A stretch of DNA of 64,000 nt from an uncultured Pseudodesulfovibrio sp. (GCF_963677845.1 NZ_OY782498.1:1367518-1431517); one strand, 5' to 3'. Positions 1 to 10,040 are shown, numbered from the stretch's first letter. Translations and numbers: made by a program. The notes: generated from the sequence alone by a model not told the origin.

Positions 1-1
1 T

Positions 2-1432
2 GTTGACGGAGAAGAATTGGTCGGAGTTATTACCCGAACTGATTTAATGAATATGCTTATAGATGAACCCGCGCGTATTCCAGATTCATTGTTGCCCGAC
101 AGGCGCAGAGAACGAAATATTGCCGCCCAAGTGAAAAATCGTCTTCCACAGAAGATGCTTGATTTGTTGAAATCTGCTGGCAATCTCGGTCAGGAATTGG
201 GGTGGGAGATTTACGCCGTTGGTGGTTTTGTTCGAGACATTCTTCTTGGAAGGCCGAATTTTGATCTTGATTTGGTCGTTGAAGGTGATGGGATTGAATT
301 TGCGCGAAAATTTGCAAGCTTGTCAGGCGGTCGTGTCAAGGCACATTCCAAGTTCAAAACCGCTGTCGTCATTCTTGATGACGGTCAACGTGTTGACGTA
401 GCAACAGCCCGTCTGGAGTATTACGAATATCCTGCTGCCCTGCCAACGGTTGAGCTGTCATCCATAAAAATGGATTTATATCGTCGAGATTTTACAGTGA
501 ATGCTTTGGCACTGCGGATTAACCCCGGTCGTTTTGGCCAACTTGTGGACTTTTTTGGTGCAGAACGAGATATCAGAAATCGAACTATTCGAGTTTTGCA
601 TTCATTGAGCTTCGTTGAAGATCCGACCCGTATCCTTCGGGCTATTCGATTTGAACGTCGTTTTGATTTTCAAATCGGCGGTCAGACCATGCGTCTCATT
701 AAAAATGCTTTGAATCTTGAGCTGTTCAGCAAACTTTCCGGCACTCGCGTTATGCATGAACTGCAATGGATCATGAATGAGGAAGATCCACTTGCCTGCT
801 TTATAAGGATGCAGGAACTCGGAATAATGGCTGCAATTCACCCTCTCCTCAAGCTGACCAAGGACAGGGTTCAAATTTTAACTGAGTTGGGCAAAGTTCA
901 TAGTTGGTATAAGCTTTTGTATCTGGAGCCTGAAATTACGTCCTGGAAGCTCTATATCCTTGGCATGACTATGGGGATTAAGCGAGAAGATGTCGGCCAA
1001 GTTACTTCTCGTTTACATTTTACTCGAAAAGAAGAACGAGATTTCAAGCAGTTGCGAGATATGATTGGCGATGCTCTCATGAAGCTTATGGGGTGGCGTG
1101 AAGGAAAATCCAAGTTGAGCCGTTTATACTCTATCCTGCACCCCATTCCGGTGGAGGGTATTTTATTTCTCATGGCTCGGAGCCGGAAAGAACATATTCG
1201 CCGTAATATTTCTCAATATCTCGCTCGATTGCGTTATATTGAAATTGATGTCGACGGTAAGGATTTATTGAATTTAGGGATAGAACCGGGGCCGATTTAT
1301 ACCGTCATCCTTGATAGGCTGATGCGTGCAAAAATTGATGGCCGTGTAGAGACTCGCGAGGAACAGTTGGAGATGGCAATAAAAATTTTTAAAGATGACT
1401 TGGCTCAAAATGGAGATTCTACTGAAAACTAA
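2..1432 (+). CDS. CBS domain / tRNA nucleotidyltransferase (poly(A) polymerase family), 5' partial
   Basis: The reading frame is open to the left edge, so the gene starts outside the window; 476 residues are visible. The first residues (VDGEELVGVITRTDL) look like the end of a CBS domain. The class II nucleotidyltransferase head follows, with GGFVRD near base 220 and the metal-binding pair DLDL near base 265. A later motif, DPTRILRAIRFERR, is typical of CCA-adding/poly(A) polymerase enzymes. Such long proteins usually carry DHH and CBS domains in front of the polymerase; that part is not visible. The expected role is adding or repairing the 3' CCA of tRNA, or RNA tailing; sequence alone does not separate the two. 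Confidence 0.85.
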   Translation, partial: VDGEELVGVITRTDLMNMLIDEPARIPDSLLPDRRRERNIAAQVKNRLPQKMLDLLKSAGNLGQELGWEIYAVGGFVRDILLGRPNFDLDLVVEGDGIEFARKFASLSGGRVKAHSKFKTAVVILDDGQRVDVATARLEYYEYPAALPTVELSSIKMDLYRRDFTVNALALRINPGRFGQLVDFFGAERDIRNRTIRVLHSLSFVEDPTRILRAIRFERRFDFQIGGQTMRLIKNALNLELFSKLSGTRVMHELQWIMNEEDPLACFIRMQELGIMAAIHPLLKLTKDRVQILTELGKVHSWYKLLYLEPEITSWKLYILGMTMGIKREDVGQVTSRLHFTRKEERDFKQLRDMIGDALMKLMGWREGKSKLSRLYSILHPIPVEGILFLMARSRKEHIRRNISQYLARLRYIEIDVDGKDLLNLGIEPGPIYTVILDRLMRAKIDGRVETREEQLEMAIKIFKDDLAQNGDSTEN

Positions 1433-1564
1433 TGTGTTTCGCGCTTGCCCTCTTGTGGTAAGCGGTGTAGAAAAATTTCAAATTTACGGTGTCTATGGTA
1501 TGATGCCTCAATCTATGGTGTCAGGCTTTGATATATTCAGTCAGATGCAAGGGATAGATATTAA

Positions 1565-2053
1565 ATGGAAGTTTTGTGGGCGCCTTGGCGTCTGAACTAC
1601 ATACTCGGCCCCAAGCCGGATGAATGTGTTTTCTGTATTCCGGAAGATTCGTCTGAAGATGAAGAGCGATGTATCTTGGCAAGAGGAAAATACTGTTTTG
1701 TTATCATGAACAAATTTCCATATAATAATGGTCATCTCATGGTGACTCCGTATAGACATGTGAGTAATCTGACGGATTTGACACTTGATGAATCCAATGA
1801 TTGCATGCTTTGGCTAAGGTATTGTACGACTATTTTAGAAAAAGCTTTCAATCCTCAAGGGATCAATATGGGACTCAATCTTGGGGAAGCAGCAGGTGCT
1901 GGAATTGCTCAGCATCTGCATTTTCAGATTGTCCCTCGTTGGAATGGAGACGCTTCATTCATGGCCGTTTTCGGGGAGACAACAGTCATCCCGGAACACT
2001 TGAATTCAACTTACAGCACTCTCAAGCCGCTGTTCGATGAAATAACTGTTTAA
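1565..2053 (+). CDS. HIT family protein (Ap4A phosphorylase-like)
   Basis: This 162-residue histidine-triad protein has a Cys-X2-Cys pair near residues 21-24 and the nucleotide-binding segment HLHFQIVPRW near residue 120. The motif is His-X-His-X-Gln, not the usual His-X-His-X-His. The Gln form is known from the ATP adenylyltransferase/Ap4A phosphorylase and GalT branches, so a nucleotidyl phosphorylase or transferase activity is more likely than Hint-type hydrolysis (inference). It starts about 130 bases after the nucleotidyltransferase and is followed 10 bases later by the LapA-like gene, so it probably heads or joins that operon. Confidence 0.85.
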   Translation: MEVLWAPWRLNYILGPKPDECVFCIPEDSSEDEERCILARGKYCFVIMNKFPYNNGHLMVTPYRHVSNLTDLTLDESNDCMLWLRYCTTILEKAFNPQGINMGLNLGEAAGAGIAQHLHFQIVPRWNGDASFMAVFGETTVIPEHLNSTYSTLKPLFDEITV

Positions 2054-2063
2054 GGAGATTTTC

Positions 2064-2420
2064 ATGCGTTTTATCAAAGTCCTGTTTTTGTTGGCTCTTT
2101 TCGTTTTTTCCATCCTTTTCTTCAGCCAGAATATTGAATCGCTGCAGCAGGAGTTGACGCTGATTTTGGATGTCCCCTATATCGCCACGTTGCATTCCAT
2201 TCCTCTGCCCTTCAGCGTTTTGATTTTGGCTGCATTCGTTGCCGGCTCACTGTTGACCATGATTTATTTTATCGTTGACAAGTTCCGTGCCTGCTCCAAA
2301 CTCAAGGAATGTCGTACTCGTATGGCTAGCCTCGAACAGGAACTCAACTCTTTGCGTAATTTGCCTATCAGTGAAGAACCCTACACTGAGACCAAGGAAA
2401 ACGAAGAAGAGAACGCATAA
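2064..2420 (+). CDS. LapA-domain inner-membrane protein
   Basis: A 118-residue protein with two hydrophobic segments: residues about 4-22 (with the SQNIES turn after it) and about 48-72. A charged, glutamate-rich cytoplasmic tail follows. This is the layout of LapA/YciS (DUF1049) proteins, which sit in the inner membrane and pair with LapB to tune LPS synthesis. An AAGGAG ribosome site lies just before the ATG. The LapB-like gene follows after 8 bases, which supports the assignment. Confidence 0.8.
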   Translation: MRFIKVLFLLALFVFSILFFSQNIESLQQELTLILDVPYIATLHSIPLPFSVLILAAFVAGSLLTMIYFIVDKFRACSKLKECRTRMASLEQELNSLRNLPISEEPYTETKENEEENA

Positions 2421-2428
2421 GGATTTAT

Positions 2429-3580
2429 ATGGTTTGGCAATTTTTCAATCGTAAGAAGGCATCTACCTTTGACGAGAATGTCAAGGCTGCTCGTGAAGCT
2501 GGTGGTGGAATTTCTCTCCCCGTTCAGGATACCCGTGCGGCTATTGAGGAGCTCAGCCAGGTCGTCAAAAACGATCCGGAAGCGGTTGAAATTTATCTTG
2601 CTCTCGGCAGTTTATATCGTTCGCAGGGCGAGATAGAGCGTGCCATTCAAATTCGAAACAGTCTTATAGTCAGACCTGGCCTTGATCGAGAGTTCAAGGC
2701 CAGGGCCTGGTTTGAATTGGGTCGTGATTTTAGACGGGCAGGTTTTCTTGATCGTGCAGATAAAGCTTTTTTGGAAGCTCGTTCACTTGGTCAGGATCCG
2801 TCCGCCATCCATCAGGAAATGGCTCGTTTGGCCGCAGAACGCGGTGATTTTGAAAAAGCTGCCGAATCCTACGGACAACTGAATCTTCCTTTGCCCCAAG
2901 CTCATTATCTTGTTCGCCTCGCTCTCGATCGTTTTTCCGAAGGGAATAATTCTCAGGCGCATAGAGCGTTGCGGCATGCCATTCGTGCTTACCCTGGAGC
3001 TGTTGAAGCGTGGCTTGAGCAGATTGTACAGGCGTACCGGACGGGTAATGCGGGTAAGGTTGCTGATATTCTTGGACAAGCCCTTGAGCATGTCGCGCCC
3101 GATTTGCGTTTTGTGCTTTTTGAAGGTCTGTTTCTTGCCGTTAACCGTGCTGAAACAGCAAAACAAAATTCTTTTGGCGAAGAAAATGAATGGTCACGTG
3201 TCTGCAACGATGAAAAGTTGGTCAATGACATATTGCCAATTATTGAGAAACAAGACCCTGATGTTCTCTTGCTCTATTATGGAGCCATGTTTCTGCTTCG
3301 TATTGAAGATCAGGAAAATGCACAGTCCTGGCTTGAAAAGGCATTGATGCTTCAATCAGATTTTTGGATGGCTCGACTTGAGCTTTTCGAATTGTCTCGC
3401 ATTGATCAGACATTAACGCCTTTTTACAAGGAACAACTTTCATTTTTTACAGGTCGAGCTCGTAAGGTTCGTCGTTTTTATTGTCGTCGCTGCGGTTTGA
3501 AGCGGGACCAACTGTTTTACAACTGCCCCCGTTGCCGAAGCTGGCATTCCATTGCTTTCCGCACGGATATTTCCGAATAA
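2429..3580 (+). CDS. lapB: LapB-like tetratricopeptide protein with C-terminal zinc ribbon
   Basis: This 383-residue protein is built of TPR-like helical repeats from about residue 38 to 320. It ends in a rubredoxin-type metal site, CRRCGL...CPRC, at about residues 352-370. That architecture is LapB/YciM, which in enterobacteria works with FtsH to control LpxC and LPS output. Unlike E. coli LapB, there is no obvious N-terminal membrane anchor, so membrane attachment may depend on the LapA-like partner encoded 8 bases upstream (inference). mutS follows after 21 bases. Confidence 0.8.
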   Translation: MVWQFFNRKKASTFDENVKAAREAGGGISLPVQDTRAAIEELSQVVKNDPEAVEIYLALGSLYRSQGEIERAIQIRNSLIVRPGLDREFKARAWFELGRDFRRAGFLDRADKAFLEARSLGQDPSAIHQEMARLAAERGDFEKAAESYGQLNLPLPQAHYLVRLALDRFSEGNNSQAHRALRHAIRAYPGAVEAWLEQIVQAYRTGNAGKVADILGQALEHVAPDLRFVLFEGLFLAVNRAETAKQNSFGEENEWSRVCNDEKLVNDILPIIEKQDPDVLLLYYGAMFLLRIEDQENAQSWLEKALMLQSDFWMARLELFELSRIDQTLTPFYKEQLSFFTGRARKVRRFYCRRCGLKRDQLFYNCPRCRSWHSIAFRTDISE

Positions 3581-3601
3581 ATCCAACATCTCAGGTTTCA
3601 C

Positions 3602-6232
3602 GTGGCTAAGAAAAAACTGACGCCTATGCTTGAGCAGTACCTCCGTTTCAAGGAGGAAAATCCAGGCTGCCTTCTTTTCTTTCGTATGGGCGACTTTTAT
3701 GAGTTGTTCTTCGAAGATGCTGAGATTGTAGCCAGAGCTGTTCAAATTGCTCTGACCAGTCGTAATCCCAATGACGAAAATCCCATTCCCATGTGTGGTA
3801 TGCCCCATCATTCAGTGGAACCATACCTGAGCCAATTGCTTGACAAGGGATACAAGATTGCCATCTGTGATCAAGTGGAAGATCCCAAAGAAGCCAAGGG
3901 CTTGGTCAAACGGGATGTGACTCGAGTGCTCACGCCCGGTACGGTTGTCGAGGACTCGAATCTCAAATCGAAAGCCAATAATTATCTTGGTTCATTGTTT
4001 TGGGATGAGACAAAGGATGCAGGCGGTATTGCTTGGCTTGATTTTTCTACTGGTCAATGGGCTGGACTTCATAGCCGTCGAGAGGTCGAACTTTGGCAAT
4101 GGATGATGAAGATTAGCCCGAGCGAGTTGCTTCTTCCTCAAGGCAAAAAGATACCTCCTCAATATAATGAATTGAGTGCACAGGTAACCAGTGTTGCACC
4201 AGCGGGCTATTTTGATTTGATAGCCTCTAAGAATCGTGTTTTGGAAATGCAGGCTGTTGCAGATCTCGAGAGCCTCGGGTTAAGCGGCAAGAATGAATTG
4301 ACTCGTGCCTGTGGCGCCCTTTTGACCTATCTTGAACAGACTCAAAAAGGTGACTTCGGGCATTTGGGTGAATTCAAACCGTTAAATTTGAGTAAACATC
4401 TGCTTTTGGATGAGATTACCGAACGAAATCTTGAAATTTTCAGGCGTCTTGATGGGAAAACCGGACTTGGTACCTTATGGCATGTTCTTGATCGGACAAA
4501 GACCCCTATGGGGGGGCGTCTACTCGAAGCTCGTTTGCGTCAGCCTTGGCGACAACTTTCGCCCATTGACAAGAACCTTGATTGTGTCACGTTTTTCTTT
4601 AATCAGGATCAATTACGTTCAGATATTCGGCATGCGCTGGATTCAGTCTATGACCTAGAGCGTCTTTCCACTCGTATTTTCTTGGGGCGTGCTAATCCTA
4701 AAGATTTCATTGCCTTGCGGAAAAGCCTTTCAATGCTGCCCGTGCTTCATGCATGCCTGAAAAAACAGGAACTTGAAGTCGCTCCTGAATTGCGCAAAGT
4801 GTATCGCAAATGGGATGGCATGGATGATCTAACCGCCCTACTTGAATCAGCCCTTGTGGACAGCCCTCCTCCTGTGATTACGGACGGTGGATTGTTCAAG
4901 AAAGGATATGATTCAGTTTTGGATGAGTTTATCGAGTTGAACGAACACGGCGAAGATAAGCTTAAGCAATTACACGAAAAAGAATTGTCTGCCCATGATA
5001 TCCCTAAGCTCAAACTTGGGTTTAACAAGGTCTTTGGCTATTACTTCGAAGTTTCCAAGGCGTACAAAGGACAGGTGCCGGAACATTTCATTCGTCGTCA
5101 GACTTTGGTCAACAGCGAACGGTATATTACCCCTGAGCTCAAGGAAATGGAGGATCGGATTATTTCGGCCTCTGATGAACGTAAAAGCCTTGAGTACAAG
5201 TTGTTTCAGGATTTGCGTGAGCGTCTTGCTCAAGCTAGGGACCGTTTTTTGTTCATGGCTGATATCGTCGCTGCATTGGATTATTGGCAGGGACTTGCTG
5301 AAGCTGCCCGAGTCAATGAATGGAACCGCCCCCTTCTTCATGATGGTATGGAAATTGAAATTGAAGCAGGACGTCACCCTGTGGTGGAAGAAGCTATGGG
5401 AGCTTCCAATTATATCCCCGGTGACTTGCGGATGGATAAAGATCGACGCATTTTGCTTATTACCGGTCCAAATATGGCTGGTAAATCTACGGTATTGAGA
5501 CAGGTGGCTATTTTGACCATTATGGCTCAGATTGGCTCGTTTGTTCCAGCCAAATCCGCACGACTCGGATTGGCGGATCGTGTTTTTTCTCGTGTAGGAG
5601 CTTCGGATAATTTGGCACAAGGACATTCCACTTTTATGGTGGAAATGACTGAAACTGCACGTATTCTTCGGCAGGCTACCAAGCGAAGTCTGGTCATTTT
5701 GGATGAAATCGGTCGTGGGACCAGTACCTATGACGGACTTTCACTTGCGTGGGCTGTGGTCGAAGAGCTTTCTTCCCGCGCTAGTGGTGGGATTCGTACC
5801 CTGTTCGCCACCCACTACCATGAATTGACAGCCCTTGAAGGCAAGGTTGAAGGGTTGCGTAACCTCAATATCGCAGTCAAGGAATGGAAAGGTGACATCG
5901 TCTTTTTGCGCCGGCTGGTGCCCGGTCCTGCTGATAGAAGTTATGGTATTGAAGTGGCTCGACTGGCTGGCGTGCCTCGTGGCGTAGTGGAACGCGCGCG
6001 AGAAATCCTTGCGAAGCTCGAAGAAAAGTCGCAGGATAACCAATCCAAAGGGGCTGTTGAGCGAGCATCACAGACTTTATTGCCCGGATTTGGTGCTCCT
6101 CCCATAGAAATTTCGGGAGAATTGGTCGAACATCCGATCATCACTCAACTCGTTGACCTTGATGTGGATGGCATGACCCCCATTCAGGCTTTGATGTTGC
6201 TTAATCAATGGAAGGACATGATCAAGGAATAG
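3602..6232 (+). CDS. mutS: DNA mismatch repair protein MutS
   Basis: An 876-residue protein of normal MutS length. The mismatch-reading Phe-X-Glu motif is present (MGDFYELF, about residues 30-37). The ATPase has Walker A GPNMAGKST near residue 622 and a Walker B/signature region DEIGRGTSTYDG near residue 702. It recognises base mismatches and recruits repair. The start is GTG at 3602; no strong Shine-Dalgarno is visible in front, but homology begins right there (AKKKLTPMLEQY). The lipoprotein gene begins 5 bases after the stop. Confidence 0.97.
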   Translation: MAKKKLTPMLEQYLRFKEENPGCLLFFRMGDFYELFFEDAEIVARAVQIALTSRNPNDENPIPMCGMPHHSVEPYLSQLLDKGYKIAICDQVEDPKEAKGLVKRDVTRVLTPGTVVEDSNLKSKANNYLGSLFWDETKDAGGIAWLDFSTGQWAGLHSRREVELWQWMMKISPSELLLPQGKKIPPQYNELSAQVTSVAPAGYFDLIASKNRVLEMQAVADLESLGLSGKNELTRACGALLTYLEQTQKGDFGHLGEFKPLNLSKHLLLDEITERNLEIFRRLDGKTGLGTLWHVLDRTKTPMGGRLLEARLRQPWRQLSPIDKNLDCVTFFFNQDQLRSDIRHALDSVYDLERLSTRIFLGRANPKDFIALRKSLSMLPVLHACLKKQELEVAPELRKVYRKWDGMDDLTALLESALVDSPPPVITDGGLFKKGYDSVLDEFIELNEHGEDKLKQLHEKELSAHDIPKLKLGFNKVFGYYFEVSKAYKGQVPEHFIRRQTLVNSERYITPELKEMEDRIISASDERKSLEYKLFQDLRERLAQARDRFLFMADIVAALDYWQGLAEAARVNEWNRPLLHDGMEIEIEAGRHPVVEEAMGASNYIPGDLRMDKDRRILLITGPNMAGKSTVLRQVAILTIMAQIGSFVPAKSARLGLADRVFSRVGASDNLAQGHSTFMVEMTETARILRQATKRSLVILDEIGRGTSTYDGLSLAWAVVEELSSRASGGIRTLFATHYHELTALEGKVEGLRNLNIAVKEWKGDIVFLRRLVPGPADRSYGIEVARLAGVPRGVVERAREILAKLEEKSQDNQSKGAVERASQTLLPGFGAPPIEISGELVEHPIITQLVDLDVDGMTPIQALMLLNQWKDMIKE

Positions 6233-6237
6233 GATTT

Positions 6238-6684
6238 ATGCGTAAACAGATTGTCCGTGCCACCCTACTTATTCTTGTGTTTGTATTCCTGTCCGGCTGT
6301 GCCCTTGGTCGCAAGGAATGGCCTACGTCTGTAAACAGTGAAGATACTTTTAAATTGAAACTTATGGAAGGCGTCCGACAGGACGGCTGCCTTCTGTTAC
6401 AGGTCGCTGTAACTGGAGCTTCCAATCGTCTTTGGCGTGCGAGTGTCCAATATGAAGCTGTTGGTACTGAGGAAGGGCAAGGCTGTGAAGGTTGTCCCTT
6501 TGTTCCCAGAAACGCAGTTCATTTTACCCGTGATCAAAAAGGTTTTAATATGGCAGGTAACACACTTCAGTTGAGCATTTGCGGCCTTGAACCCGGAATA
6601 GATTATCGATTCCGAGTGGCCGGTAAAAGTGAGTTGTCTACCATGTCCATAGAATACACCGATGTCTTTGAAGCTTTACCGTAG
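6238..6684 (+). CDS. Putative lipoprotein of unknown function
   Basis: A 148-residue protein whose N-terminus is a lipoprotein signal: Arg-Lys, a hydrophobic stretch, then the lipobox LSGC with the lipidated Cys at residue 21. The rest is soluble, with a CEGC pair midway and a fibronectin-like ending (LEPGIDYRFRVAG). An in-frame ATG upstream at 6208 lies inside mutS; the ATG at 6238 is preferred because it directly precedes the signal peptide. It is closely coupled to mutS by position, but I see no functional link. I do not recognise the family. Confidence 0.75.
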   Translation: MRKQIVRATLLILVFVFLSGCALGRKEWPTSVNSEDTFKLKLMEGVRQDGCLLLQVAVTGASNRLWRASVQYEAVGTEEGQGCEGCPFVPRNAVHFTRDQKGFNMAGNTLQLSICGLEPGIDYRFRVAGKSELSTMSIEYTDVFEALP

Positions 6685-6778
6685 CTCTGATTTTGTTTGA
6701 TATGAGAAAAGTATTGGATGATACAGAAAGATACAGCGTAGATATTCATCACATCACTTTTTAGGAGATAGAATACAT

Positions 6779-8017
6779 ATGCATCATTTTGAATACCGAG
6801 ACGGAGTTCTGTCCGCTGAAGAAGTCAGCGTCACTGCTCTTGCAGAAGAATACGGCACTCCGCTGTACATTTATTCAGCCGCGACCCTCAGGCGTCACTT
6901 TAAGGCTTTTGATTCTGCTTTTGATGAGTTGGATCATTTGACCTGTTATTCTGTCAAAGCCAATTCAAATTTGGCGGTTCTTAAATTGTTGGCTGCTGAA
7001 GGCGCTGGCATGGATATCGTTTCTGGCGGAGAATTGTATCGTGCGCTTAAAGCCGGTGTCGCTCCTGAAAAAATAGTTTATTCCGGTGTGGGTAAACGTG
7101 ATTCCGAAATTCGTGAAGCCCTTGATGCTGGAATTTTGATGTTCAATGTGGAATCCATCGCAGAACTCAAAAGAATTAACGCAGTTGCCAGTGATATGGG
7201 CATGACGGCCAAGGTGAGTTTCAGGATTAACCCGGATGTTGATCCGCAGACCCATCCGTATATTTCGACGGGTATGCAGGAAAACAAATTTGGATTGGAT
7301 ATTGAAAATTCGTTAGCGGCCTATAAACTGGCTTCCGAGTTGGAAAATGTTGAACCTGTGGGCATGGATTGTCACATTGGTTCCCAGCTCACTAAAATTG
7401 ATCCATTCCTTGAAGCCTTAGACAAGCTTTTGGCTTTTAATGAGACGTTGAAAGGACTTGGTATTATTATTAAATATCTTGATCTTGGTGGTGGACTCGG
7501 TATCTCCTATGATGAGGAAGAGCCTCCCCACCCTTCTGAATTCGGTAAAGCTTTGAGCGCAAAACTAAAAGGTTTGCCGTTGAAGGTTATTTTTGAACCC
7601 GGGCGTGTCATTGCAGGCAATGCCGGTATCATGGTGACTCAGGTGGTTTATACCAAGTCCAATCCCACAAAAAACTTTTTGATTGTGGATGGCGCCATGA
7701 ATGATTTGATCCGGCCGAGCTTGTACGGTTCCTATCATCGTATTGGTGAGGTGGAGCTCAAAGGCCGTCAGCACAAGCATTTTGATGTTGTTGGTCCCAT
7801 TTGTGAGTCCGGTGATTTTCTGGCTCGTAATCGTGAGTTGCCGACAGTTGAACAAGGAGAACGTTTGGTCGTTTATTCAGCCGGGGCTTACGGTTTTACC
7901 ATGGCCTCGAATTATAACACCCGTCCCCGTGCCTGCGAGTTGTTGGTAGATGGCAGCACCGTAACGGTTGCCCGAAAACGGGAAACATACGAAGATCTTA
8001 TTGCAAATGAACTCTAG
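6779..8017 (+). CDS. lysA: Diaminopimelate decarboxylase
   Basis: This 412-residue PLP enzyme makes lysine from meso-diaminopimelate in the cytoplasm. The PLP lysine sits in YSVKANSN near residue 59. The phosphate-binding glycine run GGGLGISY is near residue 237, and the other active-site motif, FEPGR, is near 270. The C-terminal CESGDFLA supplies the catalytic Cys of the dimer interface. An AGGAGA ribosome site precedes the ATG at 6779. A strong terminator follows directly, so it ends its transcript. dapA, the committing step toward the same pathway, begins at the right edge of the window. Confidence 0.96.
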   Translation: MHHFEYRDGVLSAEEVSVTALAEEYGTPLYIYSAATLRRHFKAFDSAFDELDHLTCYSVKANSNLAVLKLLAAEGAGMDIVSGGELYRALKAGVAPEKIVYSGVGKRDSEIREALDAGILMFNVESIAELKRINAVASDMGMTAKVSFRINPDVDPQTHPYISTGMQENKFGLDIENSLAAYKLASELENVEPVGMDCHIGSQLTKIDPFLEALDKLLAFNETLKGLGIIIKYLDLGGGLGISYDEEEPPHPSEFGKALSAKLKGLPLKVIFEPGRVIAGNAGIMVTQVVYTKSNPTKNFLIVDGAMNDLIRPSLYGSYHRIGEVELKGRQHKHFDVVGPICESGDFLARNRELPTVEQGERLVVYSAGAYGFTMASNYNTRPRACELLVDGSTVTVARKRETYEDLIANEL

Positions 8018-8020
8018 TCA

Positions 8021-8053
8021 AAAGGCCGGGAGTTCGCTCCCGGCCTTTTTTAT
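8021..8053 (+). terminator. Rho-independent terminator of lysA
   Basis: A GC-rich hairpin, GGCCGGGAG / CTCCCGGCC with a TTCG loop, is followed by a run of T. It starts 4 bases after the lysA stop. Confidence 0.9.
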
Positions 8054-8068
8054 TTTCAGGATATAATC

Positions 8069-8809
8069 ATGCCAAGACTTAATTCCTTTTACCTTTCGCC
8101 GGAGTTGTGGCCTTCAAAAATCGGAGAGCATGTTGCGTTGGAGGGGCAGGAAGTGCGTCATATGGGAACAGTCCTTAGAACTGAGCCGGATCAAACGGTC
8201 AGACTTTTTGATGGACGAGGACATGACGGGCTTTTTTCTGTTCGCGATATTAAAAAACGTGGAGCTTTGCTTGAGGCTGTTCAGCTGGAGGATCATTCCC
8301 GCCCAGTTCACGGAATAACATTGGCTATTGGTTGGGGAAAATCCAAGCGTAGAAATTATCTTTTAGAAAAGACAGTTGAACTTAAAGGATTTGGGGTTGT
8401 TTTTTGGCAAGCCATACGGAGTCAGGGAGTTGTCCCTACCCATCCCAAGGATTCTTGGACAGACAAAAATATTCAGGCAGCCAAACAATGCGGAGCATAT
8501 TTTCTTCCTGAGTTGCAAACATTGCCCGGTGGCATTGACTCGTTGATCTCCATGGCAGAAGAATATGACAATCGAATTGTTGCGTGGGAATCCGATGATG
8601 TTACGACTTTGTTGTCGCCTGCCATGCTTGCAAATGGACATACCCTTGTCGTCATTGGACCGGAAGGCGGTTTTGAAGATCGTGAAGCCCGTAAATTGAT
8701 GGAAGCTGATTTTATCCCTGTTACTTTCGGAGATTCCATTTTGCGCTGGGAAACGGCTGCGGCCTATTGTCTCAGTCTAGCCATGTTTGGTACACAGGAA
8801 GCATCATGA
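8069..8809 (+). CDS. rsmE: 16S rRNA m3U1498 methyltransferase
   Basis: A 246-residue SPOUT-class methyltransferase. The C-terminal knot carries VVIGPEGGFEDREA (about residues 194-207) and the end motif LRWETAAAYCL, both standard for RsmE. The N-terminal PUA-like part has EVRHMGTVLR. It methylates U1498 of 16S rRNA with S-adenosylmethionine. The stop overlaps the ATG of rarA (ATGA), so the two are translationally coupled. Confidence 0.93.
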   Translation: MPRLNSFYLSPELWPSKIGEHVALEGQEVRHMGTVLRTEPDQTVRLFDGRGHDGLFSVRDIKKRGALLEAVQLEDHSRPVHGITLAIGWGKSKRRNYLLEKTVELKGFGVVFWQAIRSQGVVPTHPKDSWTDKNIQAAKQCGAYFLPELQTLPGGIDSLISMAEEYDNRIVAWESDDVTTLLSPAMLANGHTLVVIGPEGGFEDREARKLMEADFIPVTFGDSILRWETAAAYCLSLAMFGTQEAS

Positions 8810-10029
8810 AGCTTGAAATAGAAGAAACACACCCTCTTGCCGATAGAATTCGTCCTGCTTCGTTGGATGATTTTGTCGGTCAGGGACATATTCGAAATCG
8901 GATTGAAGCTTTTTCCAAGTCCAAAAGGATGCCGAGCTTGTTACTGTTCGGACCTCCTGGATGTGGAAAATCAACTTTGGCATTGTTACTTGCCAAGTTG
9001 ACCGGCAAGAAATTTCTGCGCGTAAGCGCACCGGAAGCTGGTTTGACGGCCCTTCGTAAAAAGTTGCCGGGACAGGATATTCTTATCCTCGATGAGCTGC
9101 ATCGCTTTTCCAAGGCCCAACAGGATTTTTTCCTTCCCATTTTGGAGACCGGTGAAATCATTTTGCTGGCAACGACCACGGAAAATCCTTCTTTCAGCGT
9201 GACCCGTCAATTGTTGTCACGGCTTCATGTTCTGCGACTTCGTCAATTGAGTCTTGAGGAGTTGGTCAATGTAAGTACTCGAGGTGCAGAGGAACTTGGC
9301 GTTGATCTGGAAGAAGAAAGTCATAAAATGCTGGCAGCCATGGCCGGCGGAGATGCTCGTACACTACTTAATTTACTTGAATATACTTCTGAACTCCCCA
9401 AAGAAAAACGGTGCCCGGAATGTCTGCGTGATTCATTGCCGGAAATTGTTGTCCGTGGAGATCGAGATGGTGATTCGCACTATGAGTTGGTGTCTGCTCT
9501 TATCAAATCAATTCGTGGCAGTGACCCGGATGCGGCACTTTATTATTTGGCCTGTCTTATCGAAAGTGGCGAAGACCCACGATTTATCACTCGTCGTCTG
9601 ATTATTTCATCATCGGAAGATATTGGTCTTGGTGATCCACATGCTCTGAGTCATGCCATGGCCTGTCATCAGGCCGTTGAGACCATTGGTATGCCTGAAG
9701 GGTTCATTCCCATGTCTCAATTAACAGTTTACCTTGCACTGGCACCCAAGAGCAATTCGACATACGCCGCTTATCATACTGCACAAAAAGAGGTGCGAGA
9801 GAACGGTCCAAAGCCTGTTCCTTTGCATTTACGGAATGCTACATCTTCCCTTCAACGAGAATGGGGATATGGGCGCGGTTATCTTTATCCGCACAATTTC
9901 CCGAAATCATGGGCGGATCAGGACTATCTGCCCAGTGAACTCGCAGGCCGGAAATTTTATCATCCCAAAGATCAAGGCGAGGAACCAAAGCTTATGGCAT
10001 GGTTGAAACAGTTTCGTCGAAGTCGTTGA
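8806..10029 (+). CDS. rarA: Replication-associated recombination protein A (AAA+ ATPase)
   Basis: A 407-residue RarA/MgsA/WRNIP1-type AAA+ protein, related to clamp loaders and acting at stalled forks. Walker A is GPPGCGKST and Walker B is LILDELHRF, followed by sensor 1 TTENPSF. The C-terminal tetramerisation region has SNSTYAAYHTA and PVPLHLRNA. A longer in-frame start at 8767 exists, but the ATG at 8806, overlapping the rsmE stop, matches where family homology begins (LADRIRPASLDDFVGQ). Confidence 0.93.
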   Translation: MKLEIEETHPLADRIRPASLDDFVGQGHIRNRIEAFSKSKRMPSLLLFGPPGCGKSTLALLLAKLTGKKFLRVSAPEAGLTALRKKLPGQDILILDELHRFSKAQQDFFLPILETGEIILLATTTENPSFSVTRQLLSRLHVLRLRQLSLEELVNVSTRGAEELGVDLEEESHKMLAAMAGGDARTLLNLLEYTSELPKEKRCPECLRDSLPEIVVRGDRDGDSHYELVSALIKSIRGSDPDAALYYLACLIESGEDPRFITRRLIISSSEDIGLGDPHALSHAMACHQAVETIGMPEGFIPMSQLTVYLALAPKSNSTYAAYHTAQKEVRENGPKPVPLHLRNATSSLQREWGYGRGYLYPHNFPKSWADQDYLPSELAGRKFYHPKDQGEEPKLMAWLKQFRRSR

Positions 10030-10040
10030 TTTATTAATGT